A DNA stretch of 51,425 nt from Candidatus Binatia bacterium (GTDB lineage: Bacteria > Eisenbacteria > RBG-16-71-46 > SZUA-252), in assembly GCA_035631035.1 (NCBI GenBank), contig DASQJL010000097.1:1-51425 (forward strand), in the 5' to 3' direction. The position numbers and the translations under genes are program-made. The notes under the pieces are model-generated. The model was not told the origin of the DNA, made no database searches, and saw nothing but the letters and a program-made list of their open reading frames with translations. Positions 25,183 to 34,169 of the stretch are shown here, one piece after another. The first letter of the stretch is position 1, and each line of letters starts with the position of its first letter.

Positions 25183-25622
25183 GCGTGCGCGCGTCCTTGC
25201 TGGTGCGCTTCCAGGACGTGGACGCCGCCGGCGTTCTCTTCTTCGGCCGCATCTACGACTACTGCCACCAGGCCTACGAGGAGCTCTGGGCCGCCGCGGG
25301 CGTGGACCGCGCGTGGATCTTCTCGGGCGCCGACTTCCTGATCCCGATCGCGCACAGCGAGGCGGACTACAAGGCGCCGCTCCGGCACGGCGAGCGCGTG
25401 GACGTTCTCGTGGACGTCACGCACGTGGGCCGCGCGTCCTTCCACCTGGCCTTCCGGGTGACGGGACCGAACGGAGACGGCGACCTGCGCGCGACGGCGA
25501 AGACGGTGCATGCCTTCGTGGCGCGCGAAACGATGCGCCCGATTCCGATCCCCGAAGAGCTACGGGTGTTTCTGCTTCGCCATCTCGTCCAGGAACCGGT
25601 CCCGCACCACGCGCCGAAGTAG
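25179..25622 (+). CDS. menI: Hotdog-fold acyl-CoA thioesterase, likely DHNA-CoA hydrolase
   Basis: A 147-aa 4HBT-type hotdog protein. The active-site region reads VRFQDVDAAGVLFFGRIYDYCHQAYEEL, with the catalytic Asp of the 4-hydroxybenzoyl-CoA thioesterase type in QDVDAAG. DVTHVGRASFHLAFRV and TAKTVHAFV are the later strands. Generic members hydrolyse many acyl-CoAs; the ATGA overlap with ubiE and the adjacent men operon make 1,4-dihydroxy-2-naphthoyl-CoA hydrolysis the best guess, the step between menB and menA. Its last 63 bases overlap the convergent menE gene. Confidence 0.85.
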   Translation: MSVRASLLVRFQDVDAAGVLFFGRIYDYCHQAYEELWAAAGVDRAWIFSGADFLIPIAHSEADYKAPLRHGERVDVLVDVTHVGRASFHLAFRVTGPNGDGDLRATAKTVHAFVARETMRPIPIPEELRVFLLRHLVQEPVPHHAPK

Positions 25623-27155
25623 CTTTCCCGACGAGGAGCGCGGCAGGGACGGCAGGATCAGGAAGCGCCGCGGCAGCTTGAAGCCGGAGAGCGACGCGCG
25701 CGCGTGCTCGCGCAGCGCCTCGAGGGTCACCGTCCGGCCCGCCTTGGGCTCGACCGCGACCGCCACCTCCTGGCCCCACTCGCGCGAGGGAACCCCCACG
25801 ACGCAGGCCGCGCGCACGGCCGGATGCGAGGCGATCGCGCGCTCCACCTCTTCGGGCGATACGTTCTCGCCGCCGGTGACGATGCGGTCGGCGCGCCGGT
25901 CCAGCACCACGAGGCGCCCCTCGTCGTCCCACATCCCGACGTCGCCGGTGCGAAGCCGCCGCCGCCGGAGCGCCGCCTCGGTTCCGGCGGGATCGCTCAG
26001 ATACCCGGCCATCACCGTGGGGCCGCTCACGACGATCTCCCCCTCGACGCCCGGCCCGGCGAGGCGGTCCGCCTCGTCGCGGATCTCCACGCCGATGAAG
26101 GGAAGCCGCCGTCCCGCCGACGCGAGCCCGCGGGGCCACTCGCGAAGCGGGAGCGTCGTGACCTGCGAGGCCGCTTCGGTCAGGCCGTAGGTCGGGAGCG
26201 CGCGCAGGTCCAGCTTCGCGGCCGATTCGAGCAGCGAGGCCGCGGCCGGGCCGCCGCCGATGAGCGCGGCGCGCAGCGAGTCTGGGAAGTGCCGCCCCTT
26301 GCGCACGTCCAGGAGCCTCGAGAGCATCGTGGGGACGAGCGAGACCAGCGTGACGCCGTCTTCGTCGATCGCGCGGCTCACGGCCTCCGCGTCGAAGTGG
26401 TCGTGGAGGAGTGCGGCGGTGCCGGTCATCGCGGCGCGGATCAGGATCGACAGGCCGCCCACGTGGTGGAGGGGCATGCAGCAGAGCCAGAGGTCGGCCT
26501 CACGCACGCCCAGGTTCCGCGCCGAGGCCAGCGCGCTCCAGAGGAAATTGCCGTGCGTGAGCACCGCGGCGCGCGGCTCGCCCGAGGTGCCGGAGGTGAA
26601 GAGCACCGCGGCGGGGGCGTTCAGACGGCGATCCAGAAAGGGTTCTACCGGCGGCGCGGAGCCGCCGGAACCCTTGTTCTTTCGCCGCGAAGGTTCCTTC
26701 GAGCGCTCCGCAGAAGCCCCCTTCGCCTCATCCTCCCCCGCCTCCGGCGGGTAGAGCATCGGAATATCCAGATCCCCCGCATTCAGGGTGAACTCGACCT
26801 GCGCGCGCTCCCGCATCGCCTGCCGCTCGGCCTCCGTCCCCGACGTCCCGATCAGCACCGGCAGGGATCCGATCCGCTGCACCGCGTGGAACGCGACCGC
26901 GAAGGCGATCGCGTCCTCCGGCTCGAACTCGAGCGCGATGTGCTCTCCGGAGCCGAGCCCGCGCTCCAAGAGCGCGTCGGTCGCGGACCAGACCGCGCGG
27001 TCGAGGTCGCCGTAGGTCCAGACCGAGCGGGCGCTCCGGAGCGCCACGCGATCGGGTCGGACCGCGCCCCAGAAGCGGACCGGATCGTGCGTCGTGCCGA
27101 CCCGGCTCGTCTCGCCCTCCGCCTCCGGGAGGGGCGGCGGATAGGGAACGATCAC
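25560..27155 (-). CDS. menE: o-Succinylbenzoate-CoA ligase
   Basis: A 531-aa ANL-superfamily ligase that forms o-succinylbenzoyl-CoA from OSB, ATP and CoA. The GTG start overlaps the menC stop (GTGA) and has GGAGG upstream. Adenylation motifs are clear: AVLFTSGTSGEPRAAVLTHGNF (P-loop), CCMPLHHVGG, ALIGGGPAA, YGLTEAASQVTTLP, GEIVVSGPTVMAGYL, LRTGDVG, DRIVTGGENVSPEEVE, and the catalytic Lys in SSGKLLRRVVR. A low-complexity insertion (about residues 145-172, ASAERSKEPSRRKNKGSGG) separates the N-terminal lobe from the P-loop and coincides with a palindromic DNA element. The 3' end overlaps menI on the other strand by 63 bases. Confidence 0.95.
   Translation of the reverse strand: MIVPYPPPLPEAEGETSRVGTTHDPVRFWGAVRPDRVALRSARSVWTYGDLDRAVWSATDALLERGLGSGEHIALEFEPEDAIAFAVAFHAVQRIGSLPVLIGTSGTEAERQAMRERAQVEFTLNAGDLDIPMLYPPEAGEDEAKGASAERSKEPSRRKNKGSGGSAPPVEPFLDRRLNAPAAVLFTSGTSGEPRAAVLTHGNFLWSALASARNLGVREADLWLCCMPLHHVGGLSILIRAAMTGTAALLHDHFDAEAVSRAIDEDGVTLVSLVPTMLSRLLDVRKGRHFPDSLRAALIGGGPAAASLLESAAKLDLRALPTYGLTEAASQVTTLPLREWPRGLASAGRRLPFIGVEIRDEADRLAGPGVEGEIVVSGPTVMAGYLSDPAGTEAALRRRRLRTGDVGMWDDEGRLVVLDRRADRIVTGGENVSPEEVERAIASHPAVRAACVVGVPSREWGQEVAVAVEPKAGRTVTLEALREHARASLSGFKLPRRFLILPSLPRSSSGKLLRRVVRDRFLDEMAKQKHP
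26640..26673. repeat. Palindromic element inside the menE coding region
   Basis: GGGTT-CTA-CCGGCGGC, a 5-nt loop, then GCCGCCGG-AACCC form a 13-bp stem with a 3-nt bulge. It falls in the low-complexity insertion of MenE. A second short palindrome (GAAGG TT CCTTC) lies about 20 bp to its right. The shape resembles REP-like or RPE-like elements that insert in frame, but no second copy is visible in the window. Confidence 0.5.
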
Positions 27156-28267
27156 GCGGCCTCCACCAGCGCGGCGTCCTTCCACCGCGACGGATCGATC
27201 GCGATGCCGAGTCCCGCCCCGTCCGGAAGGCGGAGCATGCCGCGCTCCATCCGGGGCGCGTCGGCCACGTCTTCGGCGAGAGCGCTCCCGGTCGCCAGGC
27301 CGTGCGCGTGCGGCGCGGGTCCCAGCGAGGCGGCCAGGTGGAGCGCGCCGGTGCGGCCCACGGCGCTCTCGACGAGCGACGTCACGACGATGCGCACGCC
27401 CCGCTCGGTCGCGAGCGCCGCGACCTGGCGCGCGGCATGAAGCCCGCCCAGGACCATCGGCTTCAGCACCAGGATGTCGGCGGCTCCGGCGTCCAGCACG
27501 CGGCGCGCGGCGCGGAGGTCGGTGACCGACTCGTCCGCGGCCACCGCCACGCCCCCCTCGCGGCGGAGCCGCGCCAGGGCGCGAAGATTCGAGGCGGCGA
27601 CCGGCTGCTCGATGTACTCGATCTCGTAGACCCGGAGCGCCGCGATCGCGGCCAGCGCCTCCTCCTCGCCCCACGCCTGGTTCGCGTCGAGACGGATCGC
27701 GACGTCGCCGCCGGCCGCCTCGCGCACCGAGCGCACGCGGGCGAGATCCTCGGCGAGCGCGACGCCGCCCACCTTGAGCTTGAGAACGCGGGCGCCGGCC
27801 TCCAGCGCCTCGCGCGCGAGCGTCGCGGCGCGCTCGGGCGCGACCCGGGGGACGACGGCATTCACGGGCACCACCTCCAGGGCGGCATCCCCGCCGAGGA
27901 GTGCCCCGATCGAGCGTCCGGCCGCGCGGGCGGCCAGGTCGTGCAGCGCGAGGTCGATGGCGTGGCGCGCCGCGGGCGCGGCCGCCACGGGTGCCAGGTG
28001 GGTCAGGTTGGCGGCGCCTTCGAGGTAGGACTCCTCGGGGAGGCCGGTCAGGCGCCGCGCCGCGCCGCGCAGCGCCGCCGCGCACGAGCCCAAGGTCTCG
28101 AGGCCGAAGCCGGCGAGGGGTGCGGCGTCGCCTAGCCCGATCCGGCCGTTCGAATCCTCCAGCGCGATCAGGACCCCCTCGCGCTCCGTGATCGGCCCTT
28201 CCACGGTGGGCCAGGGCTCCCGGAGCCGGAGGCGGTAGGGAAGGAGCCGCACCGACTCGATCTTCAC
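27152..28267 (-). CDS. menC: o-Succinylbenzoate synthase
   Basis: A 371-aa enolase-superfamily enzyme that dehydrates SHCHC to o-succinylbenzoate. The GTG start overlaps the menA stop by 4 bases. Catalytic features are all visible: the K-x-K pair in VLKLKVGG, metal ligands in RLDANQAWG, EYIEQPV and AADESVTD, and the C-terminal base in LKPMVLGG. The N-terminus VRLLPYRLRLREPWPTVEGP is the capping domain typical of MenC. It sits in the men operon between menA and menE. Members can also have amino-acid racemase or epimerase activity, but the operon makes OSB synthase the clear call. Confidence 0.95.
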   Translation of the reverse strand: MKIESVRLLPYRLRLREPWPTVEGPITEREGVLIALEDSNGRIGLGDAAPLAGFGLETLGSCAAALRGAARRLTGLPEESYLEGAANLTHLAPVAAAPAARHAIDLALHDLAARAAGRSIGALLGGDAALEVVPVNAVVPRVAPERAATLAREALEAGARVLKLKVGGVALAEDLARVRSVREAAGGDVAIRLDANQAWGEEEALAAIAALRVYEIEYIEQPVAASNLRALARLRREGGVAVAADESVTDLRAARRVLDAGAADILVLKPMVLGGLHAARQVAALATERGVRIVVTSLVESAVGRTGALHLAASLGPAPHAHGLATGSALAEDVADAPRMERGMLRLPDGAGLGIAIDPSRWKDAALVEAA

Positions 28268-29178
28268 GGCGCGAGCATCGCGATGGCGAACAGCGATCCG
28301 AAGAGCACATGGAGCCGGGCCGTCCGGACCAGGGCGCCGTTCAGCGAGGGTCCGTCCCGGCGCGTCGCCACGACGCGAAGCAGCGCGAGCGCGAGCGGCA
28401 GGGTGAGGAGCGGCAGGAGCGCCGCGAGCCCCAGCTCGCCGCCGCGCCAGAGGAGCACCGGTAGGGCGTAGGCCACGAGCAGGAGCAGCGCGTACTCGGC
28501 GATGGCGGCGCCGCGGCCGAAGATCACGGCCAGCGTTCGCTTGCCGATGGTGCGGTCGGCCTCCACGTCGCGCACGTTGTTCACGACGAGGATGTTGGTG
28601 CAGAGCGCCCCCACCGGGAGCGCCGCGGCCAGGGCCAGCGGCGAGACGGCGCGCGCCTGCACGTAGTAGGTGCCCGCCACCGCAACCACGCCGAAGAAGA
28701 GGAAGACGGCGATGTCGCCGAGTCCGTGATAGCCGAGGGCCCAGCGTCCCGCGGTGTAGCCGATGCCCGCGGCGATCGACGCGATCCCGATCACGACCAC
28801 CGGCCATCCCGCGGCGAACGCGAGGTAGAGGCCCGCAAGGGTCGCCGCGCCGAACGCCGCGAGCATGGCGCGGCGCACGTCGGCGGGCGCGAGCCATCCC
28901 GCCGCGAGGGGTCGCGTGAAGCCCGTGCGCCCGGCGTGGTCGGCGCCCTTTTCATGATCGTAGAGATCGTTCGCGAAATTGGTGCCGACCTGGATGAAGA
29001 GCGCGCCGAGGAACGCCGCGACCGCGGGTCCGGGACGAAAGAAGCCCTGCCGCGCGGCGACCGCGCTCCCCACGAAGACGGGGACGATCGCGGCGGCCAG
29101 CGTGGGGAGCCGGAGCGCATGGACCCAGACGCGCGCGCGGCCGGGGGCGGCGGCCGCGGCGCCGCGGGAGGGCCCCAC
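28264..29178 (-). CDS. menA: 1,4-Dihydroxy-2-naphthoate polyprenyltransferase
   Basis: A 304-aa UbiA-family integral membrane enzyme that attaches the isoprenoid tail to DHNA, giving demethylmenaquinone. There are eight or nine hydrophobic helices. The two Asp-rich motifs are NFANDLYDHEKGAD and NNVRDVEADRTIGKRT. I choose the GTG at 29178, 8 bp after the menB stop; no good ribosome-binding site is visible, so translational coupling to menB is likely. The frame continues upstream through menB without a better start. It is followed by menC with a GTGA overlap. Confidence 0.94.
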   Translation of the reverse strand: MGPSRGAAAAAPGRARVWVHALRLPTLAAAIVPVFVGSAVAARQGFFRPGPAVAAFLGALFIQVGTNFANDLYDHEKGADHAGRTGFTRPLAAGWLAPADVRRAMLAAFGAATLAGLYLAFAAGWPVVVIGIASIAAGIGYTAGRWALGYHGLGDIAVFLFFGVVAVAGTYYVQARAVSPLALAAALPVGALCTNILVVNNVRDVEADRTIGKRTLAVIFGRGAAIAEYALLLLVAYALPVLLWRGGELGLAALLPLLTLPLALALLRVVATRRDGPSLNGALVRTARLHVLFGSLFAIAMLAP

Positions 29179-29186
29179 GGGGAGCG

Positions 29187-30017
29187 CTACGGCAGCCGCC
29201 GGAACCGCGAGAAGTCGGGCTTCCGGCGCTCGAGGTAGGCGTTCCGCCCCTCCTGCGCCTCCTCGCTCATGTAGAAGAGAAGGGTCGCGTTCCCCGCCAG
29301 CTCTTGCAGTCCCGTCTGCCCGTCGCAGTCGGCGTTCATCGCCGACTTGATGCAGCGGAGCGCCAGCGGGCTCATCGCGAGCATCTCGCGGCACCACTGC
29401 ACCGTCTCCTCCTCCAGCCGGTCGAGGGGCACGACCGCGTTGATCAGCCCCATCGCGAACGCCTGCTTGGCGTCGTACTGGCGGCAGAGGAACCAGATCT
29501 CCCGCGCCCGCTTCTGGCCCACCATGCGCGCCAGGTAGGACGACCCGAAGCCGCCGTCGAACGAGCCCACCTTGGGGCCGGTCTGGCCGAACTTCGCGTT
29601 CTCGGCGGCGATCGTGAGATCGCACACGACGTGGAGCACGTGGCCGCCGCCCACGGCGTAGCCGGCTACCATCGCGACCACCGGCTTGGGGAGCGTGCGG
29701 ATCTGGCGCTGCAGGTCGAGCACGTTCAGGCGCGGCACCTGATCGTCGCCCACGTAGCCCTGGTCGCCCCGCACGCGCTGATCGCCGCCGGAGCAGAAGG
29801 CCTCCTCGCCGGCGCCGGTCAGGATGATGACGCCCACCTCGGGATCTTCCCGGGCGGCTTCGAACGCCTGGCCCATCTCGCGCACCGTGAGGGGACGGAA
29901 CGCGTTCCGGACGTCGGGGCGGTTGATCGTGATCTTGGCGATCCCCTCCGCCTTCTCGTACAGGATGTCGGTGAACGTCCTCGCCGTCTTCCAGGCGAGT
30001 GCGGCGGCGACGGGCAT
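29187..30017 (-). CDS. menB: 1,4-Dihydroxy-2-naphthoyl-CoA synthase
   Basis: A 276-aa crotonase-fold enzyme that closes the second ring of OSB-CoA. Hallmarks are [16 protein letters not shown] (MenB-specific SGGDQ motif), [49 protein letters not shown] (the oxyanion and active-site region) and the C-terminal [25 protein letters not shown], which is nearly invariant in MenB. The ATG follows CAGGAG. It lies 14 bp after menH and 8 bp before menA. Confidence 0.97.
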   Translation of the reverse strand: MPVAAALAWKTARTFTDILYEKAEGIAKITINRPDVRNAFRPLTVREMGQAFEAAREDPEVGVIILTGAGEEAFCSGGDQRVRGDQGYVGDDQVPRLNVLDLQRQIRTLPKPVVAMVAGYAVGGGHVLHVVCDLTIAAENAKFGQTGPKVGSFDGGFGSSYLARMVGQKRAREIWFLCRQYDAKQAFAMGLINAVVPLDRLEEETVQWCREMLAMSPLALRCIKSAMNADCDGQTGLQELAGNATLLFYMSEEAQEGRNAYLERRKPDFSRFRRLP

Positions 30018-30031
30018 GGCGTGCTCCTGGC

Positions 30032-30904
30032 TCAGAGGGTCGAGCGGGCCCCGGTCTTGGCCGCGCTCGCGAAGGGTACGAGATGCTCGACGAGGGCCCG
30101 TTCGAAGGCGTCGGGCCGCTCGAGGTGGACGTTGTGTCCCGCGGCGGGAACGACGAGCCGGCGCGAGCCGGGGACGGAGGCGGCCATGGCGTCGGCGCAG
30201 GCGCCGTACTTGGCGTCCAGCGATCCGGTCACGAAGAGCGCGGGGCAGCCCAGGCTGGGCAGCAGCGGGCCCAGGTAGGGCTGCGCTCCCTGTCCCGCGC
30301 CGCGCAGCGAGCCGGCGAGCCCGGCGGGGTTGTTGCGAAGCCTCGCCTCCTGCACGGCGGCGCGCGTGCGCGCGGAGAGGGTCGCCTGCGTCTCGAAGAT
30401 CGGCTGCGCGGCCCAGTGCTCGGCGAACCACTCGATGCCGCGGGTCAGGATCTCGCGCGCGAGCGCTTCGTCCGAAGCGCGGCGCGCCGCGCGCTCCGCT
30501 TCCGATTCGATTCCGGGCGAGGCGCTCTCGACCAGGATCGACCGCGTGCGAGCGGGGTAGCGCGCCGCGGTGTAGAGGGCGATCCTCCCGCCCATGGAGT
30601 AGCCGACCCAGTGCGCCTCGGCGATCCCCGTGAGATCGAGGAGCGCGTTCAGGTCGCGCGCGGTCTCCTCGACGGTGAAGCGCTCGGGATCGGCGGGGCA
30701 CTCGGTGTCGCCGTGGCCCGGAAGGTCGATCGCCATGGCGCGAAGACCCAGCCGGTCGACCGCCTCGCCGAAGCGCTCCCAGTCCAGCGAGGATCCCGCG
30801 AAGCCGTGCAGGAAGACCGCCGCGGGCGCCTGCACGCGGGGCGAGCCCCAGAGACGGAAGTGATAGCGGAGTCCCCGCTCCACGCATAGTCGGCTTCCGC
30901 TCAC
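30032..30904 (-). CDS. menH: 2-Succinyl-6-hydroxy-2,4-cyclohexadiene-1-carboxylate synthase (MenH-like hydrolase)
   Basis: A 290-aa alpha/beta-hydrolase. The nucleophile elbow is [10 protein letters not shown] (Ser), the oxyanion region [13 protein letters not shown], and the catalytic His lies in [26 protein letters not shown] is the usual strand-4 motif. Hydrolases of this shape have many roles, but the position between menD and menB, with a GTGA overlap to menD, supports pyruvate elimination from SEPHCHC to give SHCHC. MenH activity is not certain from sequence alone. Confidence 0.9.
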   Translation of the reverse strand: MSGSRLCVERGLRYHFRLWGSPRVQAPAAVFLHGFAGSSLDWERFGEAVDRLGLRAMAIDLPGHGDTECPADPERFTVEETARDLNALLDLTGIAEAHWVGYSMGGRIALYTAARYPARTRSILVESASPGIESEAERAARRASDEALAREILTRGIEWFAEHWAAQPIFETQATLSARTRAAVQEARLRNNPAGLAGSLRGAGQGAQPYLGPLLPSLGCPALFVTGSLDAKYGACADAMAASVPGSRRLVVPAAGHNVHLERPDAFERALVEHLVPFASAAKTGARSTL

Positions 30905-32742
30905 GAGGCCGCCTCCACGGCGCGCACCGCTTCGGCGAGGAGCGCTCGTCGATGCGCGGCGCCCTCGTTGCGCTCGGATCGGACCTCGAGGATCAGGTTC
31001 TCGCCCGCGCGAAGCGCCTCGCCCGCGCGCGCCGCCAAGGCCGCGAGGCCGGCCGGGCGCGCGTAGGAGACGCCGTAGAGCGCGGCGGCGTGCTCGAAGC
31101 CGAGGCCGTGAGGCGTGCCGAAGTAACGCTCGAACACGTCGGCGTGCTCCGCGACCGGAAGCATGGAGAAGATGCCGCCGCCGTCGTTGTTCACGACCAC
31201 GATCACCGCCCGGGCGCGTCCTTCGCGCAGCGCGGCCAGCCCGTTCAGGTCGTGATGGAAGGAGAGATCGCCCAGCACGACGAGCGCGGGAGCGCCGGAG
31301 GCGGCGCTGGCCCCGAGCGCGGTCGAGAGCACCCCGTCGATCCCGTTCACGCCGCGATTGCCGAGCGCGCGAAACGCGCGCGCGGCGCCGGCTTCGGGAA
31401 CGAAGGCGTCCAGGTCCCGGACCGGCATGCTGTTTCCGGCGACGAGCAGGGAGCCCCGGGGCAGCGTGGACACGAGCGCGGGGAAGAGCCCGGCCTCGGT
31501 GATCGCGTCGCCGTCCCGCGCGAGCCCCTGGGCGAGCGCCCCGGCCGCCGCGCGGTCGGCCGCGAGGAACCGGGACCCCCAGGAGGCGAGCGGCTCGGCG
31601 ACGCGGACCAGGGCGTCGGCCAGCGCGCGCGCGAACGGGGCGGCAGCGGAGCGGAACACCTCGCGCGTCCGGCGCGAAGGATCACGGAACGCTCCCGCCG
31701 GATCGACCGCGATCCGGGCGGCGGCGGGGAAGCGGTCGGCGTAGCGGGCGAGCGCCTTGGACGTGGGAGCCGCGCCGAAGTGGACGAACGCCTCGGGGGC
31801 CTCGCCGGCCGCGAACGAAGGCGCGCGCAGGAAGGCGTCGTAGGCGCCGAGGACGCGCGCGGGATCGGCGTCGCCGTATCGGATCCCCGAGAGGGGATCG
31901 GCGAGGATCGGATAGCCGGTGGCCTCCGCGAGCGCGAGCACCGCGCCGGCGGTTTCGGCGCCGTCGTCGTCGGGGCCGCAGACGATGAGCCCGCGCCGGC
32001 GCGCCCGGAGCAGCCGGGCGCAGCGCTCGATCGCGCGGGCCGAGGGAAGCGGCCCCTCGTGGTCCCGCGCATCCGGCCTCCCCTCGGGCGCGAGGGACGA
32101 CGCCGCGCGTGCCCGGGCGTTCGCCTCACCCTCTGCCGGAAGCAGCGGCTCGCGGAAGGCGAAGTTGAGGTGCACGGGTCCCGCGGGAGGTCCCCACGCG
32201 GCGGCGGCCGCGCGCGCGCCGAGCGACGCGGCGTAGCGCTGGGGGTCGGCGCCCGCTTCCGGGACTCCCACCTCGCAGAACCAGAGCACGGCGTCGCCGT
32301 AGAGCTTGATCTGATCCACGGTCTGCGGCGACCCCGCGTCGCGCAGCTCCGGCGGCCGGTCGGCCGTCAGCGCGATCAGCGGCACGCGCGCGTGGCGCGC
32401 CTCGAGGATCGCCGGATGGAAGTTGGCGGCCGCCGTGCCCGAAGTGCAGAGGACCGCGGCCGGCCGCCGCGAGGCCTTGGCCAGGCCGAGCGCGAAGAAC
32501 GCGCCGGCGCGCTCGTCCAGCGCGACGTGGGTGCGGAGCGGTGCCGTGTGGAGCGCGACGGCGAGCGGCGCGGAGCGCGATCCCGGCGCGATGACCGCAT
32601 CGGTCACCCCCGCCTCGGCCAGGGCGTGCGCGAAGGCTTCGGCCCAGCGAAGGTTCAGCGCCCCGGTTCCGTCCGGGTCGGCCGCGCTCGTCCCGGAAGC
32701 GCGGGCGGCGGCGTCGAGGGGGTCCTTCTCAACGCCCCGCAT
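30901..32742 (-). CDS. menD: SEPHCHC synthase (ThDP-dependent)
   Basis: A 613-aa thiamine-diphosphate enzyme that joins isochorismate and 2-oxoglutarate, the first committed step to menaquinone. The N-terminal domain has [36 protein letters not shown] (with the conserved catalytic Glu), and [18 protein letters not shown]. The C-terminal ThDP-binding domain has [17 protein letters not shown] and [12 protein letters not shown] followed by NNDGGGIF. It overlaps menF by 14 bases and menH by 4. Length is slightly above the usual 550-580 aa because of Ala-rich linkers. Confidence 0.96.
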   Translation of the reverse strand: MRGVEKDPLDAAARASGTSAADPDGTGALNLRWAEAFAHALAEAGVTDAVIAPGSRSAPLAVALHTAPLRTHVALDERAGAFFALGLAKASRRPAAVLCTSGTAAANFHPAILEARHARVPLIALTADRPPELRDAGSPQTVDQIKLYGDAVLWFCEVGVPEAGADPQRYAASLGARAAAAAWGPPAGPVHLNFAFREPLLPAEGEANARARAASSLAPEGRPDARDHEGPLPSARAIERCARLLRARRRGLIVCGPDDDGAETAGAVLALAEATGYPILADPLSGIRYGDADPARVLGAYDAFLRAPSFAAGEAPEAFVHFGAAPTSKALARYADRFPAAARIAVDPAGAFRDPSRRTREVFRSAAAPFARALADALVRVAEPLASWGSRFLAADRAAAGALAQGLARDGDAITEAGLFPALVSTLPRGSLLVAGNSMPVRDLDAFVPEAGAARAFRALGNRGVNGIDGVLSTALGASAASGAPALVVLGDLSFHHDLNGLAALREGRARAVIVVVNNDGGGIFSMLPVAEHADVFERYFGTPHGLGFEHAAALYGVSYARPAGLAALAARAGEALRAGENLILEVRSERNEGAAHRRALLAEAVRAVEAAS

Positions 32743-34051
32743 CGGCGATCGCCTCCCGCACCACCGAGAGCTTCACTTCGGTCTCGGCCCATTCCGACGC
32801 GGGATCGGATCCCGCGACGATGCCCGCCCCCGCGAAGAGTAGCGCCCGATGCCGATGGATCATCGCCGAGCGGATCCCCACGGTGAAGTCGCCCAGCCCG
32901 TCTCCGCGCATCCAGCCGACGGCGCCCGCGTACCAGCCGCGGTGGCTCGGCTCGAGGGCGCGGATCAGCTCCAGCGCCGCATCGCGGGGAGACCCCGCGA
33001 CGGCCGGCGTCGGGTGCACCCGCTCCACGAAATCGAGCACGTGCGCTCCCTCTCTCGCGCGTCCGGCGATGCGGGTCTTCAGATGCGCGAGATGGCGGTG
33101 GCGCTGCAGCGACGGCTCGGGCTCGGCGTCCACGCCGTCGCAGAGCGGCGCCAGCGCCTCCACGATGTGGCGCACCACGAAGGCGTGCTCGCTCCGGTCC
33201 TTGCCCGATTCGAGCAGCCCCGCTCCGGCCGCGGTGCCCGCGACGGCATCGGAGATCGCCTCGCGCTCCAGGCGCGCGACCAGCCGCTCCGGGCTCGCGC
33301 CGACGAACGCGGCATCCGAATCGGGGCGCATGAAGAACCGGTAGCACGCGGCATTGGCGGGCACGAGGCTCTCCAGCACCCGCGCGGGATCGATCGCGTG
33401 CGGCTCCTCGATCTCGACGGCGCGCGCGAGCACGGCCTTCTCCAGGGTCCCCGCCTCGATCCGCTCGAGAATCGCGCGCACGCCGTTCGACCACTCGCGC
33501 TCCGACCACTCCGGAAGCCGGGGGCGCAAAAGCGGCGCCGGCGCCCTCGGCGGAGCGTCGGGATCGGCGTCGGCGCGCCGCCATCGCGCGCGCCCCGGCG
33601 TTCCCGAGGTCCAGACTTCGGCCGGCACGAAGAAGGAAGCGTCGCCGAAACCGGCGGGGGAGCCCGCCGCGCCCTCGGTGAAGGAGAACCCGCCGACCGC
33701 GAGCAGGGGAGGCGCTTCGCCTCCGTCACCCCTTGAGGAGAGGGCAAGAGCGTCGAGCCAGGCCTTGGCGGCCTGGAAGCGTCCCGGCCCCGAGCCGGTG
33801 AAGCGCGCCACGGCGCCGAATCCCGCCACCACGTCCCCCTCGGGGGAGAACCAGGCGAACGCGGGGCCGCCGGAGCGGAGCTTCTCGAAGAGAGCCGGCA
33901 GCTCGAGTCCGCCGGCCTCGGCGCGCCCCACGAGAACGGGGGCCACCAGGGAGGAACGGCCGTGCCGCGCCTCCGCCGAGGAATCCGGACCGGACAGCAG
34001 CGCCCGCAGGTCGAGCGAGCGCGAATCGGGGCGAGTCGTCGAGGGTGCCAC
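32729..34051 (-). CDS. menF: Isochorismate synthase
   Basis: A 440-aa chorismate-utilising enzyme. I set the start at the GTG at 34051, just 9 nt after a TATACT -10; a longer frame to 34213 would run back through this promoter and the divergent permease. The C-terminal catalytic domain is intact: LEKAVLARAVEIE, YRFFMRPDSDAAFVGASPERLV, AGTAAGAGLLESGKDRSEH, HLKTRIAGRA, HPTPAVAGSPRDAAL, and GAGIVAGSDPASEWAETEVKL with the Mg-binding Glu residues. It heads the seven-gene operon menF-D-H-B-A-C-E. Confidence 0.94.
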   Translation of the reverse strand: MAPSTTRPDSRSLDLRALLSGPDSSAEARHGRSSLVAPVLVGRAEAGGLELPALFEKLRSGGPAFAWFSPEGDVVAGFGAVARFTGSGPGRFQAAKAWLDALALSSRGDGGEAPPLLAVGGFSFTEGAAGSPAGFGDASFFVPAEVWTSGTPGRARWRRADADPDAPPRAPAPLLRPRLPEWSEREWSNGVRAILERIEAGTLEKAVLARAVEIEEPHAIDPARVLESLVPANAACYRFFMRPDSDAAFVGASPERLVARLEREAISDAVAGTAAGAGLLESGKDRSEHAFVVRHIVEALAPLCDGVDAEPEPSLQRHRHLAHLKTRIAGRAREGAHVLDFVERVHPTPAVAGSPRDAALELIRALEPSHRGWYAGAVGWMRGDGLGDFTVGIRSAMIHRHRALLFAGAGIVAGSDPASEWAETEVKLSVVREAIADAGR

Positions 34052-34060
34052 GAGGCGGCG

Positions 34061-34089
34061 AGTATAAAGAGACGCCCCCGAAGCGGCAA
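34061..34089 (-). promoter_or_regulatory. Promoter of the men operon, near-leaderless
   Basis: On the minus strand, TTGCCG (34089-34084), 17 nt and TATACT (34066-34061) are followed by 9 nt and the menF GTG. The leader would be at most 2-3 nt. The same -35 (TTGCCG) precedes fbaB. Confidence 0.7.
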
Positions 34090-34133
34090 CAGCGGCAGGG
34101 AAATCGCCCGCCGCGAGCCGGGCTCGAAACCGC

Positions 34134-34162
34134 TTGGCACCCCCGCCCCTCGCGCTTATTGT
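34134..34162 (+). promoter_or_regulatory. Leaderless promoter of the nickel/cobalt permease gene
   Basis: TTGGCA (34134-34139), 17 nt, TATTGT (34157-34162), then exactly 7 nt and the ATG at 34170. No Shine-Dalgarno sequence can exist on such a transcript. The promoter is back to back with the men operon promoter, 44 bp away. Confidence 0.7.
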
Positions 34163-34169
34163 TCCGCGA

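Noticed and set aside
25560-28310. A continuous 916-codon frame suggesting a menC-menE fusion
   Set aside because: The N-terminal 385 codons are an out-of-frame reading of menC. Real menE starts at the GTG at 27155 with a ribosome-binding site and a 4-base overlap with menC.
28264-29625. A 453-codon frame suggesting a long N-terminal extension of MenA
   Set aside because: The first 150 codons read through menB in another frame; UbiA homology begins only after the GTG at 29178.
30952-32886. A 644-codon plus-strand open frame
   Set aside because: Antisense to menD and the 3' end of menF; composition is typical of GC-rich shadow frames.
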